Shown in pieces: positions 34,888-45,954 of a stretch of DNA of 64,000 nucleotides (within the stretch, counting starts at the first letter, position 1; every line of letters starts with the position of its first letter). This DNA is from Eublepharis macularius (taxonomy: Eukaryota; Chordata; Lepidosauria; Squamata; Eublepharidae): positions 17,814,001-17,878,000 of the forward strand of contig NC_072801.1 of NCBI RefSeq assembly GCF_028583425.1, read 5' to 3'. Below the pieces are notes generated by a model. The model made no database searches, was not told the DNA's origin, and was given only the letters and a program-made list of their open reading frames with translations. The translations under genes and the position numbers were made by a program.

Positions 34888-35142
34888 ATGTTGTATGTAT
34901 TGTCGAAGGCTTTCACAGCCGGAGAACGATGGTTGTTGTGGGTTTTCCGGGCTGTATTGCCGTGGTCTTGGCATTGTAGTTCCTGACGTTTAGTTTCACA
35001 CTGTAGTTTCACACTGAGAGATCTCTGTCTTTTGGTGCTACACCTCTGAAGATGCCAGCCACAGCTGCTGGCGAAACGTCAGGAACTACAATGCCAAGAC
35101 CACGGCAATACAGCCCGGAAAACCCACAACAACCATCGAAGG
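34888..35142. repeat. inverted repeat with GTCAGGAACTACAATGCC arms
   Basis: The left arm (34911-34993) reads ACAGCCGGAGAACGATGGTT then GGGCTGTATTGCCGTGGTC. The right arm (35060-35142) is its inverse, CTGGCGAAACGTCAGGAAC then ACCACGGCAATACAGCCCGG. This is a widespread squamate terminal repeat; the GAAACG core fits Penelope-type elements, but I hold the family name loosely. Confidence 0.7.
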
Positions 35143-35454
35143 ATGTTGTCTTCTCAGATACTTTTGAGGTGCTAATTGAAAGAAGGGGGAGAAAACACAC
35201 TTGTACATAAATAAAAAACATGAGAATGAAGCTGTTTCCACAGATATGGGTATAGCAATCCTTTGAGGAAAAGTGCACTAAAAAGGTGTGTAACTATGTT
35301 ATGTGAGAAATGTGTTTATTCAGAAATCTCTGTGCAGTCAGAGAAAACATGCATCTATAAAAAATGTGAAAATTAAGATGTCTCTTCAGCCAGTTTTGAG
35401 GTCCTTGGAGGAAGACTGGAATAAAAAGGCAATTATATAATACACAACCTAGTC

Positions 35455-35935
35455 TACCTCACAGGATCGTTGTATGGATAAATGGAGGACGATGCTGTAA
35501 GCTACTATTGGTTCCATTGCAGAAAAGGGGTGGGGTATAAATGAAGTAAATAAATAAATAATACATAATTGAAGCAGGGGTGGGTTAGGTAAAAAGTTCG
35601 TGGGTGGGAAGGAGAAAGAGGAGCATGGAAAGGTTGAGGATACGGAGACTGCCAGGGGAGAGAATGAGAAAATAGTGTGGGGAAGTGGCTGCAGAGGAAA
35701 CTGAGGTGCTCCCCACAACTTCTCCACCAGGCAAGTGGCCCTAACCCAGCTGCTGGCCCCACACAACTGTCTCCTGCAGAGAGGCTACCAGAGGGAGGGA
35801 AAGCTGGACAGAGGGCAGAGAGAGGTAAGATGGCTGATGGGGGGGAAAGGAAAGAAGGAAGCAGGGGAAAGGGAGAAGCTACGGGGCTTTCAGGAAAGGG
35901 AAAGAGGAAATACTGGGGGAGAGGGAAATGAGATG
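35455..35935 (+). repeat. SINE type B tail followed by purine-rich repeat
   Basis: 35455-35562 carries CTACCTCACAGGATCGTTG and GGTGGGGTATAAATGAAG, the 3' half of a type B SINE. 35575-35935 is GA-rich (AAGGAGAAAGAGGAGCATGG) with no coding signal; it resembles the pyrimidine-rich stretch at 55085-55460 in opposite sense. Confidence 0.55.
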
Positions 35936-35949
35936 CCCTTGCAGCTGCT

Positions 35950-36247
35950 AGGGTTGCCAGCTCCAGGTTGGGATATTCCTGGAGATTTGGGAGGTTGGAG
36001 CCGGGAGAAGGTGAGGTTTACAGAGGACCTCTGTGGGGTATAAAGCTGTGGTGTCCACATCCCAAAGCAGTCACTTTCTTCAGTAGAAAAGAGCAAGAGT
36101 CCAGTAGCGCCTATAAGACTAGCAACATTTGTGGTAGGGTAGGAGCTTTCTTCAGATACATCTGAAGTGAGCTGTGGCTCACCAAAGCTCCTACCCTACC
36201 GCAAATGTTGTTAGTCTTAGAGGTGCTACTGGACTCTTGCTCTTTTC
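35950..36247. repeat. half MITE joined to a palindromic Penelope-type tail
   Basis: 35950-36084 starts AGGGTTGCCAGCTCCAGG with GGAGATTTGGGAGG, the left half of the MITE family seen at 5578. At 36085-36247 follows a hairpin: AAGAGCAAGAGTCCAGTAGC, GCAACATTTGTGGTAGGGTA, then the inverse CTACCCTACCGCAAATGTTG and GGTGCTACTGGACTCTTGC. Confidence 0.7.
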
Positions 36248-37195
36248 TGCTGCGGCAGAGAGGCTAACAGGGCTCCCCGCCTTGAACCTTCCCACGGATC
36301 TCTGTGGCCCGCGACCCCAAGGCCCCAAGGGGCGCTTGGCCGCCCTCCGGGGCTCCCCTGCTCCTGCGTCGGTTATTTCCCGCGCCATTTCGCGCGCCCG
36401 AGCGTTTCTTCGTGTTTCTGTTCCACTCTCCCTGCCGGGCGCTCCTGAGAACCGGCCGAGGCGCCATCCCCATGTTCCTCGCCCCCGCGTGTGTGCCTGA
36501 GGGGCGCGGAAGCCTTCGGGGAGAGGAGCCGCCTTCCCCGCCCGCCACCTGCCCAGGGGCGCGGCCGGCCTCAGGTGAGGCGGTGCCAGGCGCTGCCTTC
36601 GCGCCGCTGGCGGGGTCGTGATGCCAGCCGCCGCCTGCCCGGGCCCCGCGGACCCCAAGGGCGGGCGGCTGGGCCGGTGCGCGGCCTCCTTCTGGCTGGC
36701 GCTGGCCTTCGACGCGGTGGGCTTGTCGGCCCTGCTGAGCGGCGTCTTCGCCGACGTGGCCTTCGCCGACCTGCTCATCTACGGCGGCGGCATCGGCGTC
36801 TTCCTCAGCCTGGCCTGGTGGGTCTTCTGGTACGTGGGCAACCTGGAGGTGCCGCCGGCCGAGCTGCAGGACGACGTGGGCCTCCGCCCGCCGCCGGCCC
36901 GGCCCGACGGGGGCCGCGGGGCAGTCAGCGTCCGCGTCCGCGCCTTCAGCCGCCGCCTCTCCGCTGCCCTCTGCCGCCCTCAGGGCAGCGCCGCCGGGGG
37001 CCGAGTCGTCTGCTCGGCCGCCGCCCTCGAGCTGGAGCTGCAGCCGGTCTGAGGAGGGAAGGAGCCGGCGAGGAAGGCGGGCAGGTGGGCGGCAGGCAGG
37101 CGGCGCTCTTGCCTCCTCAGGCCGCCAGGTAGGTGGCCGCGGCTCGTCCCCTCCCTAAAAACGCGGGCGCGGCTTGGCTCTTCGGCCTCCGGGGA
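36245..37195 (+). promoter_or_regulatory. CpG island over the TMEM238-like gene
   Basis: A dense run of CpG starts abruptly at the edge of the preceding palindrome and covers the whole coding exon. No TATA box is obvious. Long open frames on both strands here are by-products of high GC. Confidence 0.75.
36621..37052 (+). CDS. TMEM238-like two-pass membrane protein
   Basis: Predicted 143-residue intronless coding region from ATG 36621 to TGA 37050-37052. Two hydrophobic helices lie at about residues 20-42 (CAASFWLALAFDAVGLSALL) and 51-72 (LLIYGGGIGVFLSLAWWVFW). They are followed by the signature YVGNLEVPPAEL, which matches WYTGNIEVSPEEL of human TMEM238. The LALAFDAVGL motif is likewise shared. 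The C-terminal half is arginine- and proline-rich and low in conservation, ending ELELQPV. Molecular function of the TMEM238 family is unknown. It lies about 2.2 kb downstream of the PIRT-like gene in the same orientation. Whether it is TMEM238, TMEM238L or a third paralogue cannot be settled here. GTG at 36618 would add one codon but ATG is the natural start. Confidence 0.85.
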   Translation: MPAAACPGPADPKGGRLGRCAASFWLALAFDAVGLSALLSGVFADVAFADLLIYGGGIGVFLSLAWWVFWYVGNLEVPPAELQDDVGLRPPPARPDGGRGAVSVRVRAFSRRLSAALCRPQGSAAGGRVVCSAAALELELQPV

Positions 37196-37227
37196 AGTGG
37201 AGGGATGAGGGAGGTTAGAGAAAGAGA

Positions 37228-37683
37228 TCCAGCGGAGTTAGCCGTGTTAGTCTGCAGTAGCAAAACAGCAAAGAGTCCAGTAGCACCTTAAAGACTAACC
37301 GACTTTATTGTAGCATAAGCTTTCGAGAACCACAGCTCTCTTCGTCTGATGCATGGAGGGTATGGAGAAACTGGCCAGAGATATATAGGTGGGGAGGGGG
37401 GAGAGGTTGCAGGGAGCGAGGGCTGTGTAGATGCAGATCAGTTGCAAAAGTGATGAAAGAGGGGGAGTGCACAGTCCAGGCTGGGTGTGACACGCACGCA
37501 CGCACGCACACACACACACACAACCCCCCCCCCCCCCCCATAGCAGAATCTGGAATGCCTGAAAGGCAGTTACTTCTGATAATGAGATAACCATTCATAG
37601 TCTCTATAGACTATGAAATCTTATAGACTCTTGGAAGCATATGCTACAATAGTCTTTAAGGTCCTACTGGACTCTTTACTATA
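37228..37683 (-). mobile_element. Penelope-type 3' end with terminal repeat
   Basis: Plus-strand landmarks GTTAGTCTGCAGTAGC, CAGTAGCACCTTAAAGACTA, AAGCTTTCGAGAACCACAG and CTCTTCGTCTGATGCATGG, followed by a conserved post-endonuclease stretch (minus strand: HSPSFITFATDLHLHSPRS), a CA/C microsatellite at 37494-37540, and a second inverted tail piece at 37640-37683. It is the longest member of the tail family here; old and broken. Confidence 0.7.
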
Positions 37684-37717
37684 GAAAAAGAGAGAGAAAC
37701 TAATCCTGCAGGTTTCA

Positions 37718-37805
37718 TTGTTCTCTCCATTTTACCCTCCTGACAATTCTTTGAGGTAAGTGAGGCAGCGAGAGGCTGGTCCCTGAGCACCCTCACAACC
37801 CGGGA
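37718..37805 (-). repeat. SINE (type B) fragment
   Basis: CTCCATTTTACCCTCCTGAC and TTTGAGGTAAGTGAGGC are the reverse complement of the 3' part of the type B SINE. Confidence 0.5.
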
Positions 37806-37839
37806 GTGGGTAAAAGTCAGATCTACATGATTTTAAACG

Positions 37840-39900
37840 GATTCTCATGAATTCATATGATTTTTATATTGAAACAAAAAGAAAAGGTTGTCCTATTATA
37901 GATCATATCCTAGTCCACAGACAGCGCTGAAACAATCATGCTGCACCCATCCCTCAGTGGAAACACCATGACACAAAAATGTCATAGAAAGCACAGTATT
38001 ACGTACTGGGGTTGGCCCCGCAAGTGATTTCAGCCAGACCACGACTTCAGCTCATAGTATAGTTTATTGTACAAGAGAAGAACAACAGCCCCCCCCCCCC
38101 AGGGGTCCGCAATATATACACTCCCAACTCCACCCCCAAGTCCGTAACTGCCCAATAAGAGCGCGGGCTTTAGGATCCTTCATTTGCATGCTCTAAACAA
38201 AAGGCAACATGTTTACCTGATTACAATTGGCTCCCGTCCAAGGGATAGTGATTGGTTGCGAACATCCCAATTCCTAATAGGATTGGCTATCTGAGGAGCC
38301 CTGTTTCCCTCGAAGCTAGCCCAATGCATAACACACAGATCTTGATGGATCCTCTGGATTTTTACATTGGGTCGCCCAAAATTCACCGTAGAATCCAGTC
38401 ATGTCCATAGCTACAGAATGAACGACGAAAATCACCCACCCACCACTTCATGACCACCACGGCACAAAAATGTGGTTTCAAGGCAAGGATGCTCAACACA
38501 TCCTCTGCTTTCAAGGCACAGGTCCTCATGCATTTTCACATGGGTCCACCAAAAACTCACCATACAATCCCATGTCATGCCTTTAGCTACAGTTTGCTGC
38601 AAATAAATAAATAAATCATGCATCCACTGCTTTCTTGTGCTACCACAGTGCAAAAATGTGGTTTGAAAGAACGGATCCTCATGGATCTTCTGGATTTTTT
38701 CACAGGGTTACCAAAAGCTCACCATATAATCCCATATCATGTCCAATGCCATAAATTGCACCCCCCCCCGCCCCAAATCATGTACCCACCACTTTGTTAA
38801 GCCTTATGAATTCATATGATTTTTACTTTTAAACAAAATTTTAAAAACTGTCATATTGTAGATCATGTCTTACTCTACAGGCAGCAGCAAAATCATCATG
38901 TACTCCATGCGTCATGGTTTTACCACAATGCAAAAACATGGGTCACCCCAAACTCACCATCCAATAAGATATCATGTCCATCCCAATAGATTGAACCACA
39001 AAAATGTTAACATCCACCACTATGTGGGGTTGCCAAGTTGCAAAAACATGGATGCAAGCCACAGATCCTCATGGACCCTCAGGGGTCATCCAAAACTCAT
39101 GATACTATCATGTCCTCTGCCACAGATTCCACCACAAAAATCATGTACTCGTTGCTTCATAGTGCTGCCATGGCACCAAAACGTCTTTGTATGGAGCCCG
39201 AAGATTTCTATATGGGGTCCTCTAAATGAAATTATCACATTCATATGCATTCGTGAGGATTCGTTTGAAGTAATCAGCATCTGGCTTTTACCCACACCCT
39301 GTTTTTGCACTATGGCACTGCCAGAAAGTGGTAGGCGGGTGATTTTTGCAGTTTAGTCTGTGGCTATGGACATGATACGGGATTGTATGGTGAGTTTTGG
39401 GTGGCCCCTTTGTAAAAATCCTGAGGACCCACAAGGATCTGTACATTAGATCCATGTTTTATAGGTTTGCTGGTGACACAAAGCAGTGGAGCCAAAGATT
39501 GTGGTGCCATCTGGGTCCATGGCCACGCTGAAGGATTGGATGGTGAGTTTTGGAGGACAACATATAGAAATGTTGGGGCTCCATAAATATCCATGCTTTG
39601 AAGAGGATTCAAGAGGATCCGTGCTTTCGCACCACGTTTTTGTGACACGGAGGAGCCAGCAGTGGGGGATGCGTGCTTGTTTGGGTGCTACCTATAGAGT
39701 AAGACATGATCTGTAATATGACAGTGCTTTTATTTTGTTTCAAAGTAAAAAATCATATGAATTCATGAGGATCTGTGCCTTGGATTTACATTTTTGCACC
39801 ATGACGGTGCCACATATTTTTAGATTCATGTTTTTTATGTTTCAGTTTGTGGACCTGGCTGTGATATGTGGTTTCATGTTACATTTGTAAGTGTAAAAAA
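37840..39900. repeat. inverted satellite-like array with ~187-bp units
   Basis: Units carry GATCCTCATGGATCCTCTGG-like sequence, CCAAAACTCACCATA, ATCATGTCC, then CACCACTT and GCAAAAATGTGG. CAAAAATGTGG recurs at about 38465 and 38651, giving about 187 bp. From 37840 to about 39240 the units point one way; from about 39290 to 39900 they are inverted (GGTGAGTTTTGGGTGG, GACATGATACGGGATTGTAT). Both outer ends carry ATGAATTCATATGATTTTTA or its inverse, so the block is a large foldback. No protein is encoded. Confidence 0.75.
37997..38333 (-). mobile_element. solo LTR, 337 bp, CACAG target duplication
   Basis: Read on the minus strand it starts TGTTATGCATTGGGC and carries a TATA-like TATATATTG and an AATAAA (from TTTATTGT at about 38066). 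It is flanked by CACAG at 37992-37996 and 38334-38338. Taking it out restores the array unit AAGCACAGATC...GGATCC, so it inserted into a pre-existing unit. Fossil solo LTR; family not resolved. Confidence 0.8.
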
Positions 39901-40182
39901 AAAAACTATAGGATCTGTGAAGATCTGTGTGGATCCTGGTTATACTTTCTTCTCAAAGACCCAGTAAGGCGGGTTAGGTTGACAGCAAGTTTTGGAGCTC
40001 AGTGGGGCTTTCCCCCCACAATGTGTGCCACCCTATGCCATCATACTGTATTCACATGCACTACTGTCTCGAAGGTTGCAGGTAGATCCAGGAGGAGCCA
40101 CAAAGAAGCATATGCAGTATAAGTGCTTGGGTGGGCTGAAAAGGGGTCAAAAGTGATTATAGATAATGGGTGTTAATGATGT

Positions 40183-40395
40183 TAGTTTCAGGTAGTTAGC
40201 TGCGTTGTTGTGCAGCAGAACAGCAGGATTTGAGTCCAGTGGCACCTTAGAGACCAGTAAGATTTTCAGGGTATAAGTTTTTGAGAGTCAAAGCTCCCTT
40301 CTTTATATTGGTATCTGAATGGTGCCTGAAGAAGGAAGCTTTGACTCTTGAAAGCTTATGTCCTGAAAATCTTGTTGGACTCAGATTCTGCTATT
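40183..40395. repeat. palindromic Penelope-type terminal repeat
   Basis: GTTAGCTGCGTTGTTG, TTTGAGTCCAGTGGCACC and TTGAGAGTCAAAGCTCCC are followed by the inverse GAAGGAAGCTTTGACTCTTG and CTGAAAATCTTGTTGGACTC. Confidence 0.75.
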
Positions 40396-42512
40396 AATGA
40401 CATTGCTTGTTTACGAGGATCTGTGTCTTGGGAGTAAGGTTCAATGGGCTGAAATAAGATAAGCTTCAAACATTATTGAGTCTGCCCAGTAGATTGCAAG
40501 GACAAAAATGATGTGAGGTTTCTAAAACTTATAATGTAAAGTGGCTCTGTTAAGCAGTCACCAGCCCTTATGCTGTACTTTATACTTTGACAATATCTGC
40601 TTTACCAATAATACTTGGAGTACTTTAGTAATATAAAAATTAAATTACTGATCTGTAAAGATAAATAGGTTTTAAAGTACGCTATGAACGTGGCTCTCTG
40701 TTACATACAGAAAGAGGGTTCCGCTCAAACCTTATTGGAAGTGAAACAAGAATCTCTGTGTTTTCAAGATCAGGTTCTCATCTAACAAGAGCAAGTGCTT
40801 TTGTTGCCTCTATAACAAAGATTAGTTGACACCAGCACAGAAAAACACCAGAAGAATTCTATTCTATATAAAATGCTTGTAGAAATTCAACAACTCAAGA
40901 GGGAAACCTCCTAGTAAAACTGGTCGTTGAAAAGCTGAAGCTCAAGGAGATAGAAATTGGGGTTACAATGAAACACCCTGTAAACATATATAGAATGTCA
41001 ATTTCACTCCTGTGTTACACACAATACGTATCTATTCCAATTCATTACATACAAATAATCACGTAGTCCAGTTCCCAATAATATTTATCATGCATAAATT
41101 GTTGTGTTGTTCTATGTACGTCCTTTCTGTTTTTATGTTGCCTTTCTAGAGCACACTGAATCGCTCGGCATGGAATATACACAAGCCGCTTGTCTTCCTC
41201 CAATGAGGTGAAGTAGAAGCGGTACTTCAAAGATGTTGACTACGAGCTTTGCCGGCTCTTTTGTTATAGGCTCGTTTCGAGTCTTGTCTTCTTCTGGCCA
41301 ATTTTTCTATATAATCAACAGTGATATATTTACTCAAAGGCATTTCTACTTAGAACAATAAAGAAAAAAAGTTGTGGACTTACAATTTCTTCCAATAAAT
41401 CTTTCTCAAATCCAGGCTACAGAGTAATCATTACAAGTTGGGTGGGGCCCCCTGGCTGCTCTGCAGTATTTAACCACACGCTCATTGACCTGCTTGTCCT
41501 CTTAAAGTGCACATAGCTTCAAAGAATATATATCTATAATACCCCACATTGACCATTACAATAACATGGTATATACCTAATTTCATAATATCCATGCAGT
41601 ATCCAGTTCAAACGAATACATTATTAAATCAAACGAATACATTATTAAATCAAATATTCTAATTTTTCACATACTAAATAGCAATTCATGATTTTTTACA
41701 ACACATCTATCAATATATGCTTGTTTTAATAATTTTAATAAATACTTATTTCTATCTCCTTGAGCTTTGGCTTTTCAACTACCAGAAATTCAACAACTGC
41801 CATGCACACACATTCTCTCTTGTGGCTCCCACATTATGGAATGTCTTATCCAATGAGGTTAGGAAGACTCCCACTCGCCTGGCTTTCCTCGGACTATGCA
41901 GAACTGAATTATTCAGGAGGACTTTTACACAGATAATTAGGGCTGCAATGTAATGAAATGTTTCAGAAAGATGCTTTGGTAAAGGTACAGATACTATAGA
42001 CTATAGTGCAATGTATAGTACAAATTGTCAGTTGCTCTGTGCTCTTACTATGTAACTTTTGCATTGACTTAATGTGTCCCATCTCATTCAGGAGCAGTAG
42101 TGATGGAGGTTGCTCCTGTCCGAAGAATTAGTTTTCAGTCTCTCCCTCAGTCCTGGATTCTCAGGCGGTGGCTCTTTCTCTAGAGAGCCACATCCTTGTT
42201 ACTGTGTCAGTCATCCTTTGGTAATCTTTGGGATCACTTACTGCAGGATGAGTTGCATGTGAGGTTGCTCTCAAAAAGAGCTTGGAAACTGCTACTGATG
42301 CTGAATGCATTTGCTTGGCTCTGCCTCCTAGCAAGCAGAAGGCGTGACTCTCTGGCTAACAGTCAGCTTCTAGGTGTCCAATTCACTTTCCAAATAATCT
42401 TTTCAGTAAACTTCTCTGTATTTTGAGATCTACAAGTGAGCTCTTGTTCTCTCTTCCTTAACTTTTGCAAACTTAAATTTGTGAAGGCATCAAAATGTAA
42501 ACAGATTTGCAT
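40396..42512. other. intergenic, AT-rich, mostly unclassified
   Basis: No gene recognised. 41240-41310 contains AGGCTCGTTTCGAGTC with CTTGTCTTCTTCTGG, similar in style to Penelope-type termini. A 20-base unit CAAACGAATACATTATTAAA is repeated twice at about 41610-41650. A frame at 42196-42426 shows nothing I recognise. Confidence 0.4.
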
Positions 42513-42922
42513 AATCTAGATGGGTAGCTGTGTTAATCTGTATGTAGCACTAAAAAAGAACAAGAGTCCAGTAGCGCTTATAAGACTAACAAAATTTGTG
42601 GTAGAGTATGCACTTTCATGAGTTTCGTTAGTCTTATAATTGTTAGTCTTATAGGTGCTACTGGACTCTTGCTCTTTTCTGTTGATTTGCAGGAGTTAGA
42701 GTGACTGTTCCATTTCGCCACCCACCCACCCTGCCCCGCCCACAATATCAAGAAACAGAATCTCATGAGTCATGACTACATGAACCCTGTGAGAAGGTAT
42801 TAATCCTTTGAGAAGAACATGGTAGCTTTTAGAGACAAAGGAGTTAGCCGTGTTTGTAGTTGCAAAATTATGCTACAATAAAGTTAGTTAATCTTAAAGG
42901 TGCTACTGGACTCTTTACTATG
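42513..42922. repeat. two Penelope-type tails, one palindromic
   Basis: 42513-42683: AGAGTCCAGTAGCGCTTATA and TGTTAGTCTTATAGGTGCTA with ACTGGACTCTTGCTC form a hairpin. 42838-42922: GAGTTAGCCGTGTTTG, TGCTACAATAAAGTTAG and AAAGGTGCTACTGGACTC form a shorter separate copy. Confidence 0.7.
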
Positions 42923-43307
42923 ATCGCTTTTGAATCCCAGGAGTTCTAGAATTTTTTTTTAAAAAGACTGATAAGGCTGAATGGTTTGACTGAGAGGCAA
43001 GGAAATCCAGTGATCATAAAAGAGGCGACTCATTGAAACTTAAGAAGAGCTTGACTAATTATTGGTATTACACTTTGTGAAAGTGAATGTAAGTACCAGT
43101 GGTAATCAAGAAGAAAATGTCTATTTAAACCGTGAAATTAGGTTGTTGCCGAGTCCAAATGAAGATGCCACAAAGCCTGCATGTCTTGTTCATTTCATGA
43201 AGCAACTTTTAAAAAATGCGAAATAATTTCTCTTATTTCTCAAAAGGAATTGTATGAAAAATAACTTATTTGCTTTTGTTGTCTCCCCCCCACCTTCCCC
43301 TCTTTAG

Positions 43308-43585
43308 GATTTGTTGAAGGCTGTTACTGCCGTTTATGGTGGAAATCAAAAGGGAATATCATCCTGGTCATTGGGAGAGAAAAAAAATTTCACTGAAGAA
43401 TGTCGTGCCTCCCTGGAACCGCACTGCATGATTAAGCTACATCTCTGCCAAATACATGCTTCAGTTTTATACTGTACAGCCTGCATCTCAAGTGATATAA
43501 AAGATTTGCAGTCATTCAAATTAAAATAACTTCTGGGCGGGGATTTTTACAGTTTCTAAAATAAAAACACTGGTTTGGAAAGAAT
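43308..43585 (+). CDS. candidate terminal exon of an unidentified transcript
   Basis: A strong acceptor (CCCCCCACCTTCCCCTCTTTAG, long pyrimidine run ending 43307) is followed by an open frame DLLKAVTAVYGGNQKGISSW... of 73 codons to TAA at 43527-43529, then AATAAA at 43560-43565. The stretch is free of recognised repeats, unlike its surroundings. I do not recognise the protein. It could be the last exon of a TMEM238-like transcript, a separate gene or a long non-coding RNA; the acceptor and poly(A) signal are what support it. Confidence 0.3.
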
Positions 43586-45657
43586 CTTAGCACTTCTGCC
43601 CTGATAATTAGGGGCATTGATCCTGCACACAGTTATGTATGCAAATAATTAAAACATGTAGAAGTATTTATAGAATGAAGATCTTGGACAACCACCATTC
43701 ATCATCCTGTAAGCAAAGCATGGATGCCTTTGAACATTGTACCACCCACTCATGGCATTTGTGTAGATGTTCTTATATCCCTCTGTGGTGGGGATTTAGA
43801 AATTACTGCTGCAGAAGTTTAATTTCATGATTTTTGCCTTTTTGTATTATAAATATACTTAATTAAATATCCAATCTTTTAAAAACTGAGCTTTTCTTTG
43901 CCTTTTCCAGGTTGGAATTAGAATTACTGGAATTTAGAAGAATTTAATATCCCAGTTAGTTTTTGTGGGAAAAATCAATATATTCAACAACAACATGAAC
44001 CTGTACCAAATATTTTTCAGAACAAAATTTGAGTCCACTGGCACCATAGAGCCCAACAAAAAATGTCAAGTTATAAGCTTTTTGTGTGTCAAAGCTTTCT
44101 TCATCAGATGCAAACAGGAATGAAGATCCATCCGCCTTTATATCCCCTTTGGGGAAATTTTATAACTGCTGATTCCAAGTAGAAGAAGGGCTGAGACACA
44201 TAGTGAAAGTTATCTGCAGCAGAACATATCATGGGCAGAAGATGCCAAATACATTTCTAAATGGGGAGATTTTGCCATGAAGGTTACTAGCTGATCTTGG
44301 CCCATTGGTGCTCTCCCCCTAACCTACCTCACAGGATTGTTATGAGGATGAAATGATGAAGAATCATGTATACTACCCTGAACTCCATTGTGGAAGGGTG
44401 GGATAAAATGTACCAGGCAGAGATACATGGATAGAGATATATAGAGAGAGATGGATTTGTGGCTATAAGGAAGAGACACAAGGATATAGCTTCCCTAGCA
44501 CTGGCATGTGCTAAATAAAGTCCAGAGGTAGGGCACGTGCAGATGGCTGTATGCATGCGGAGCGATCAATGGGAATGGTGGTGTACTGTAATAGATTGCA
44601 ATTTGAACACAGACTTTCTTCCTTTCCCCCCACATTAATGCCAAGCAACCATTGCTTGTTCCAAGGCTGAGATATGCAGGCAAGAATTGTGGGATCCTGC
44701 AAATAATGCAAGGATATAGAAAGAGGGTAATTGGTGTGGAAAGTAAGGAGAGTGCAGAGACTTGAGTAGATTCAACTCTGACCTGGGGTCCGAGAACCTG
44801 GGCCAAAGGGTATGTGGGGAACTGTGGTCCTCTTATCCCGCAGCTCTGAGTCAAGGAACGTTTAGAGAAATGTGTGCTGATCCCTGATGGCGGTTGTGTT
44901 GCTTTCCTCACTTGAGCTAGTTTTTCAGCCCTCCCCCTGTAGCCTGTTCCACAAATCTAACAAGGTTGGCTGCAAATAAAGACTTTCCACATTATAAATC
45001 CGCTTTATTATACAGGCAACTGGCTTTGGCCAGGTATGGCTGTATACTGTAAATTAACATTCCTTCAACCACCAGGATCTTTAATGCAATAATTTCTTAA
45101 GAAGCTTCTTGGTACTCTTGTCAGACCCTTCATCTGTCAACTCTGACTGGTAGTGGCTCTCCAATGTCACAGGTAGAGCTCTTTCACATCACATTGATCA
45201 GATGAAATATATTGCTTTTATTACACAGTTCTCTAATTCTGTAATCCACTTTTATTGCATTATTTGTTGTATGTATTAGGCTGAGTTTTATTGCATCTGG
45301 GAGAGAAACATTCCTTAGAAGGTGTTTGCTTATAGCAACCCCACATGGTTGCAGATGGAACTGCTACGATAGCTGCAAAGGGGTAAAATAGACAGAAATT
45401 GTAAACAGCCACAGGGGTCAATGGGGGGGGGGGAGATCCCTAATTCCAACCTTTAGATCCAATTGAAACAAAGTAGACGAGTTCACCAGAATTCTTCATT
45501 GCAGGTAGTATGTTAAGCAAAAAAAAAACCAAAGCAAAATTAGGATGGGAGAGAATTGGGCATCGTGAACAGATTAAAAAATAAGACATTAGAACAAGTG
45601 TGTAATGACAATACGTAGTTAAAAATACTGTTTCAGGGACTTGCAACAGAAACCAGA
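43586..45657. other. intergenic with decayed repeats
   Basis: 44020-44125 is a Penelope-type tail (TTGAGTCCACTGGCACCATA, CTTCATCAGATGC). 44235-44412 is the 3' half of a type B SINE (CCTAACCTACCTCACAGGAT). 44941-44981 holds an AATAAA without supporting exon. Frames at 44495-44911 minus show no support. Nothing else recognised. Confidence 0.5.
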
Positions 45658-45895
45658 GTGGCATAGCATGGTGTAGCTGTTAAAGAGTGTCTGATTAGGA
45701 TGCGGGAGACCTCAGTTCGAATCCCCAGTCTGCCATGGAAGCTTCCTGGGTGATCTTGAGACCCACACACACACACACAGCCTAACCTGCCTCAAAGAGT
45801 TGTTGTGAGGGTAACATGGAGAAGGGCAGAATTATATAAGCCACCTTGAGTCCCTACTGGTGAGAGAGGTGGCTTAGAAATAAAAGTAAGTAGAC
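45658..45895 (+). repeat. SINE (type B)
   Basis: GGTGTAGCTGTTAAAGAGTG, AGTTCGAATCCCCAGTCTGC (tRNA-like B box), CCTAACCTGCCTCAAAGAG and a tail ending AGAAATAAAAGTAAGTAG. Confidence 0.85.
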
Positions 45896-45954
45896 GTTAA
45901 ACAGTATTTTAAAAACTGCAACGCAGATTTCCAAAAAAACCAGCACCAAGACAT

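Noticed and set aside
36191-37132. Frames of 195 aa (minus) and 213 aa (plus) around the TMEM238-like gene
   Set aside because: CpG-island composition leaves all frames open; only the 36621 frame shows family motifs and helices. The minus frame also runs into a repeat tail.
37295-37598. 97-99 aa frames with a cysteine/valine repeat
   Set aside because: Translation of a CA/C microsatellite within a Penelope-type 3' end.
37840-39900. CRISPR-like or coding repeat array
   Set aside because: Units are long, diverged and partly inverted, the host is a vertebrate, and frames are short; satellite-like DNA fits better.
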